From NCBI GenBank assembly GCA_034431815.1, contig DAOUCS010000074.1:1-14847 (forward strand): a DNA stretch of 14,847 nucleotides, written 5' to 3'. How positions within the stretch are numbered: the first letter of the stretch is position 1; each line of letters begins with the position of its first letter. The translations under genes and the position numbers were made by a program. Of this stretch, positions 12,184 to 14,847 are shown one piece after another. The notes below the pieces were generated by a model that had not been told where the DNA came from, searched no databases, and was given only the letters and a program-made list of their open reading frames with translations. Source of the stretch: HRBIN29 sp034431815 (GTDB taxonomy: Bacteria > Chloroflexota > Dehalococcoidia > Tepidiformales > Tepidiformaceae).

Positions 12184-13167
12184 GTGTCTGCATCGGCGCT
12201 TTCGAAGGCGAAGCGATCGTTAGCCGCCATCGTCGTGCTCCTGGCTGCTCTGTCGTTCGCCCTGGCGGCTTGCGGCGGGGACGATGGTGAGGCACCTTCG
12301 CCGGCCGCTCCGTCCGGCGAACCGCAAACCGCCGTAGCCGAACCCGAGGGGTACGCCCATCCGGAGCTGCTCGCCGAGACGGACTGGCTCGCTGGCCAGC
12401 TCGGCCGGAGCGACATCCGCATCATCGACATTCGCGAGCGTCAGGCGTACGAGGCGGGACACATCCCCGGGGCCGTTTGGTACGACCGGACGCTGTTAAA
12501 GGACCCGGAGCAGAAGCTGTACGTGGTGCGCGAGGCGCTCTTCGCCGAGAAGATGGGGGAGCTCGGTGTCGGACCGGATACGGAGGTCATCGTCTACGAC
12601 GAGGGCACCGGGCTCTGGGCGACGCGCCTTTGGTGGGTGCTGAACTACTACGGCCACGAGCGCGTCCGCGTCGTCAACGGAGGCTGGGCGAAGTGGGAGA
12701 GGGAGGGTCGGCCCATCACGACCGAGGTGCCGACCGTCCAGCCGGCCGTCTTTACGCCCCGTCCGGACCCCAATCTCATCTGTAGCATCGAGGAGGTGAG
12801 GTCCTTCGCGGCAGGAGATGACGACAATGTCGTACTGCTCGACGCCCGGTCGCAAGCCGAGTACGTGGGCGCCGATGTTCGCGCCGCCCGCGGCGGTCAT
12901 ATCCCTACCGCCGTCAACCTTGATTGGACGCTCTTCCTCACGGAGGGCGACCCCAAGGTGTGGAAGCCGGCGGACGAATTGCGCGCCTTGGTCGAACGGG
13001 CGGGCATCGCGAAGGACGCCACTATCGTGACCTACTGCCAGACGGGCGTCAGGGCAGCTCATGCGCTCTTCACCCTGAAGCTCATCGGCTACGGCCAGGG
13101 GAACCGGCTCTACGACGGCTCGTGGGCTGAGTGGGGGAACCGGACCGACACACCGGTCGAGCAGTAG
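12184..13167 (+). CDS. Lipoprotein tandem-rhodanese sulfurtransferase (SseA-like)
   Basis: The 327-residue product begins with a basic n-region and hydrophobic core ending in lipobox Leu27-Ala-Ala-Cys30. A Gly/Asp/Pro/Ala-rich linker follows, so it should be lipid-anchored outside the cytoplasmic membrane. Two rhodanese domains follow. The first (about 55-175) has IIDIRERQAYEAGHIPGAV, but the catalytic loop reads YDEGTG, with Asp where Cys is expected, so it is inactive, as is usual in tandem forms. The second (about 195-320) has LLDARSQAEYVG, GGHIPTAVN and the active loop CQTGVR with Cys285. The family moves sulfane sulfur from thiosulfate or 3-mercaptopyruvate to a thiol acceptor. AAGGAGG at 12171-12177 abuts the ATG at 12178 but sits 6 bases before GTG 12184, so I choose 12184. 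It follows tusA by 17 bases. Confidence 0.9.
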   Translation: MSASALSKAKRSLAAIVVLLAALSFALAACGGDDGEAPSPAAPSGEPQTAVAEPEGYAHPELLAETDWLAGQLGRSDIRIIDIRERQAYEAGHIPGAVWYDRTLLKDPEQKLYVVREALFAEKMGELGVGPDTEVIVYDEGTGLWATRLWWVLNYYGHERVRVVNGGWAKWEREGRPITTEVPTVQPAVFTPRPDPNLICSIEEVRSFAAGDDDNVVLLDARSQAEYVGADVRAARGGHIPTAVNLDWTLFLTEGDPKVWKPADELRALVERAGIAKDATIVTYCQTGVRAAHALFTLKLIGYGQGNRLYDGSWAEWGNRTDTPVEQ

Positions 13168-13191
13168 ACGGGCGCTCGGCTAAGAAACATC

Positions 13192-13224
13192 GCGGGGGCG
13201 GAACCTTCCGGTTCTTGCCCCCGC
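13192..13224 (+). terminator. Terminator hairpin after the sulfur operon
   Basis: GCGGGGGC (13192-13199) pairs with GCCCCCGC (13217-13224). Inside, GAACC pairs with GGTTC around a TTCC loop, so the stem is about 13 bp with a small internal loop. It starts 25 bases after the rhodanese stop. There is only TT after it, not a full T-run. Confidence 0.6.
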
Positions 13225-13234
13225 TTCCCGAGCG

Positions 13235-13264
13235 GTGACGGCGCCGAGAGGCCGGGGTTACGAT
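13235..13264 (+). promoter_or_regulatory. Candidate ferritin promoter (GTGACG-18-TACGAT)
   Basis: GTGACG (13235-13240) and TACGAT (13259-13264) are 18 bases apart, which gives the best -35/-10 pair I see here. The start site would be near 13271, with a leader of about 48 bases including an AGGGGG SD. I see no clear Fur-box palindrome. Confidence 0.45.
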
Positions 13265-13318
13265 AGGTGGAGCGGCGGCGAGCATGAGGCCGCCGCGACC
13301 GCAGAGAGGGGGTCGTCC

Positions 13319-13825
13319 GTGCTCATCAGCGAACGGATGGAGAAGGAGCTGAACGAACACCTCGGCCGCGAGCTGGCGGCCTCGAATCAGTACCTCAACA
13401 TCGCCGGCTACTTCGACCGCGAATCGCTCCCGGAGCTCTCGGAGTTCTTCGCCCACCAATCCGACGAAGAGCGGGAGCACGCGATCAAGTTCTTCCGCTA
13501 CATCCTCGATGCCGGCGGCCACGTCCGCGTGCCTACCGTTCCGGCGCCGCCGGCGACGTTCGCCTCGGCGGAAGCGGCCGTGCAGCAGGCGCTCGACTGG
13601 GAGCTTGAAGTGACTCGGCAGATTCACCGGCTCGTGGACCTCGCCCGCGAGGAGCGCGACCACAGCACAGAGGAATTCCTCCGCTGGTTCGTCGAGGAGC
13701 AGGTCGAGGAAGTGAAGACGATGGATGAGCTCCTCGGCGTGGTCCGCCGTGCCGGCCCGGACCGCCTCCTCGATGTCGAACAGTACATCGCCCGCAAGCG
13801 CGCCGGAGGAGAATCGGAAGGCTAG
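13319..13825 (+). CDS. ftn: Ferritin (non-haem, Ftn type)
   Basis: The 168-residue four-helix protein stores iron and oxidises Fe(II) at a dinuclear centre. With the start at 13319 the ferroxidase residues fall at Glu18, Glu51, His54, Glu95, Gln128 and Glu131. This is exactly one position later than in E. coli FtnA (E17, E50, H53, E94, Q127, E130), so the centre and the third iron site look intact. No haem-binding Met typical of bacterioferritin is evident, which favours Ftn. The GTG at 13319 is preceded by AGGGGG about 7 bases upstream; the longer ATG at 13235 adds a low-complexity tail and is rejected. It has its own candidate promoter, lies after the sulfur operon's terminator, and ends at a strong hairpin shared with the convergent yceI. 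Confidence 0.93.
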   Translation: MLISERMEKELNEHLGRELAASNQYLNIAGYFDRESLPELSEFFAHQSDEEREHAIKFFRYILDAGGHVRVPTVPAPPATFASAEAAVQQALDWELEVTRQIHRLVDLAREERDHSTEEFLRWFVEEQVEEVKTMDELLGVVRRAGPDRLLDVEQYIARKRAGGESEG

Positions 13826-13907
13826 CGAGCAACCGGCTTGCCGCTGACGCGACCGCGACGCCTCGGTTCTGGACCGGCGTCGGCGGAGCCCTCGACCGCA
13901 GCATGAA

Positions 13908-13934
13908 GCGGGCCCCCGGATTCCGGGGGCCCGC
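13908..13934. terminator. Perfect 12-bp bidirectional terminator between ferritin and yceI
   Basis: GCGGGCCCCCGG (13908-13919) pairs perfectly with CCGGGGGCCCGC (13923-13934) around the loop ATT. Partial pairing of ATGA with TCAT extends it to 13903-13939. It lies between convergent genes. Lack of T-runs suggests a GC-only terminator style in this genome. Confidence 0.7.
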
Positions 13935-13965
13935 CTCATGCCTTCCAACCGGAGGGAGCGAGGCC

Positions 13966-14508
13966 TCAGTTCCCGGCCGTGGCCTCCGCCGGCTGCTTCA
14001 CGAGTTCGGCGTCGAAGCTCAGCCGCACCTCGTCGCCGATGAGCCAGCCGCCGAACTCCAGGGGCGCGTTCCAGGTTAGCCCCCAATCCTTCCGGTTCAC
14101 CTTCGCCTCGGCGGCAATGCCGATGACTTCCATCCCCCAGGGGTTCTTTGCCGGCCCTGCCACCTCGGCGTCGAAGGTCACGGGCTTCGTGACGTCCTTG
14201 ATGGTGAGGTCGCCGGTAATCCGATACTTCCCCTCGCCGACCTTCTCGATGCTCCGCGTGACGAACGTCATCTTCGGGTACTTCTCCGCATCGAAGAAGT
14301 CGGCCGAGCGGAGATGGGCGTCCCGCTGCGGTTCCCCGGTATCGATGGAGGCGACGTCGATGGTCACCGTGGCCCGCGACTTCGTGAGGTCGTTCTCGTC
14401 GATCTCCACCTCGGCGTCGACGTTCGTGAAGCGGCCGCGGACGGTGGTCACGAGCATGTGCTTCACCGCGAAGGCGGCGTTCGTGTGCGCCTTGTCGAAC
14501 TTCCACAT
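13966..14508 (-). CDS. yceI: YceI-family lipid-binding-like protein
   Basis: The product is about 180 residues and has the YceI lipocalin-like pattern. It reads MWKFDKAHTNAAFAVKHMLV then TTVRGRFTNVDAEVEIDEND at the N-terminus. It continues with TIDVASIDTGEPQRDAHLRS, ADFFDAEKYPKMTFVTRS, YRITGDLTIKDVTKPVTFD, and DWGLTWNAPLEFGGWLIGDEV. The fold is a beta barrel that binds polyisoprenoid or similar lipids in studied members; the physiological role is often unclear. There is no signal peptide, so it is predicted cytoplasmic, unlike periplasmic E. coli YceI. AAGGAGG (14520-14526) lies only 2 bases before ATG 14517 but 11 before ATG 14508. The latter matches the usual family start (M-W), so I prefer it, and 14517 remains possible. 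A 23-base inverted repeat abuts the SD, suggesting repressor control. Confidence 0.9.
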   Translation of the reverse strand: MWKFDKAHTNAAFAVKHMLVTTVRGRFTNVDAEVEIDENDLTKSRATVTIDVASIDTGEPQRDAHLRSADFFDAEKYPKMTFVTRSIEKVGEGKYRITGDLTIKDVTKPVTFDAEVAGPAKNPWGMEVIGIAAEAKVNRKDWGLTWNAPLEFGGWLIGDEVRLSFDAELVKQPAEATAGN

Positions 14509-14526
14509 CGGGGGCATCTCCTCCTT

Positions 14527-14549
14527 GCTACTAATGGTTCGTTAGCAGC
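14527..14549. promoter_or_regulatory. Inverted-repeat operator candidate upstream of yceI
   Basis: GCTACTAA (14527-14534) and TTAGCAGC (14542-14549) are reverse complements at 7 of 8 positions around a 7-base centre. It lies between the candidate -10 and the SD of yceI, where a bound repressor (TetR or MarR type would fit by size) would block transcription. It is noticeably AT-richer than its surroundings. Confidence 0.45.
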
Positions 14550-14555
14550 TTACGG

Positions 14556-14561
14556 AGGATA
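14556..14561 (-). promoter_or_regulatory. Candidate -10 (TATCCT) for yceI
   Basis: TATCCT on the minus strand lies just upstream of the 23-base inverted repeat and about 30 bases before the SD. The same hexamer precedes the dinB-like gene. No good -35 is seen. Confidence 0.35.
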
Positions 14562-14583
14562 CGCCTCTTGGCGCAAGCGGGAG

Positions 14584-14847
14584 TCACGCCGGGGCGGTCG
14601 GGGAAACCTCGTCGAGGAAGGCGAGGACTTCGCGGATGAAGTCGGCGTTGACGGCCGTGAGGTGATCGCCGGGCACTGTGCGGAGGCGGGCACCGGGAAT
14701 GCGGGCGGCGAGGCGGTCCGCCGTCCCGGCGAGGGCATCCTCGCGCCCCACCAGCACCATCACGGGGATGCGCACGTCCGCTAGCCGCCCCGGGTCGAAG
14801 CGGAAGCGTTCTGCCCGCTGCATGGCGGCAAGGGCCGCGAGGTCGTT
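14584..14847 (-). CDS. Alpha/beta hydrolase, C-terminal part (runs off right edge)
   Basis: The last 87 residues are present and the N-terminus lies beyond the window. The sequence DVRIPVMVLVGREDALAGTA contains the catalytic-acid Asp in the GREDAL turn. VPGDHLTAVNADF contains the catalytic His, and IREVLAFLDE is the final helix. This is the standard C-terminal end of alpha/beta hydrolases. The nucleophile elbow (GxSxG) is outside the window, so substrate and exact class (hydrolase, esterase or thioesterase) cannot be given. The frame is open without interruption to the edge; an internal ATG at 14823 is not the true start. It is upstream of yceI on the same strand, separated by 66-75 bases that contain yceI's own promoter and operator candidates. 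Confidence 0.82.
   Translation of the reverse strand, partial: NDLAALAAMQRAERFRFDPGRLADVRIPVMVLVGREDALAGTADRLAARIPGARLRTVPGDHLTAVNADFIREVLAFLDEVSPTAPA

Noticed and set aside
1..14847. CRISPR array, toxin-antitoxin pair, or defence island
   Set aside because: No regularly spaced repeats, no Cas or restriction genes. The EVE and zinc-ribbon genes alone do not support a defence system.

Overview
The window is GC-rich throughout (about two thirds GC by eye) and densely coded. Most codons end in G or C, GTG starts are common, and many genes lack a Shine-Dalgarno (SD) site. It encodes aerobic respiration functions (CtaG, NuoB), a CaiB-type CoA-transferase, a DUF2795-like protein, and a tRNA with an encoded CCA. 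I read it as a chromosomal piece of an aerobic high-GC bacterium, most likely Chloroflexota (Dehalococcoidia/Tepidiforma-like) or a deep Actinomycetota. That placement is inference from gene content only. I see no phage, transposase, CRISPR or plasmid genes, and no gene-free stretch above 300 bases; the longest is about 150 bases, before the ferritin gene.

Layout. (1) 1-434, minus: N-terminal part of a CtaG/caa3-type oxidase assembly protein, followed by a small helical hypothetical (567-1043, minus). (2) 1131-4226, plus: nucleotide-sugar cassette of rfbD, an NAD-dependent epimerase and rfbC, then a HAD-like phosphatase that appears frameshifted inside a perfect hairpin. (3) 4255-9180, minus, reading right to left: malQ, dinB-like, ribD, EVE-domain protein, zinc-ribbon protein, a solitary nuoB, and a DUF2795-like protein. 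malQ, dinB and ribD are tightly packed, with a 4-base ATGA overlap between dinB and ribD. (4) 9239-10559, plus: CaiB/BaiF CoA-transferase, then tRNA-Arg(UCG). (5) 10610-13167, plus: a sulfur operon of YeeE/YedE permease, TusA and a tandem-rhodanese lipoprotein. (6) 13319-13825, plus: ferritin, convergent across a 12-bp terminator with yceI (minus). (7) A partial alpha/beta hydrolase (minus) runs off the right end.

How the genes work together. Cassette 2 would make and modify dTDP-deoxysugars for surface glycans, but the first two dTDP-rhamnose enzymes (RfbA, RfbB) are not in the window. Operon 5 looks like a complete sulfane-sulfur import and relay chain: a membrane-anchored extracytoplasmic rhodanese, a four-cysteine permease and a cytoplasmic sulfur carrier.

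The most interesting non-gene signal is a recurring -10-like hexamer (TACGAT, TACCAT, TATCCT, TAGCAT or TAAACT) placed 6-8 bases before the start codons of genes without an SD site. This suggests widespread leaderless transcription. Two of these promoters (rfbD and caiB) share an identical 15-mer.
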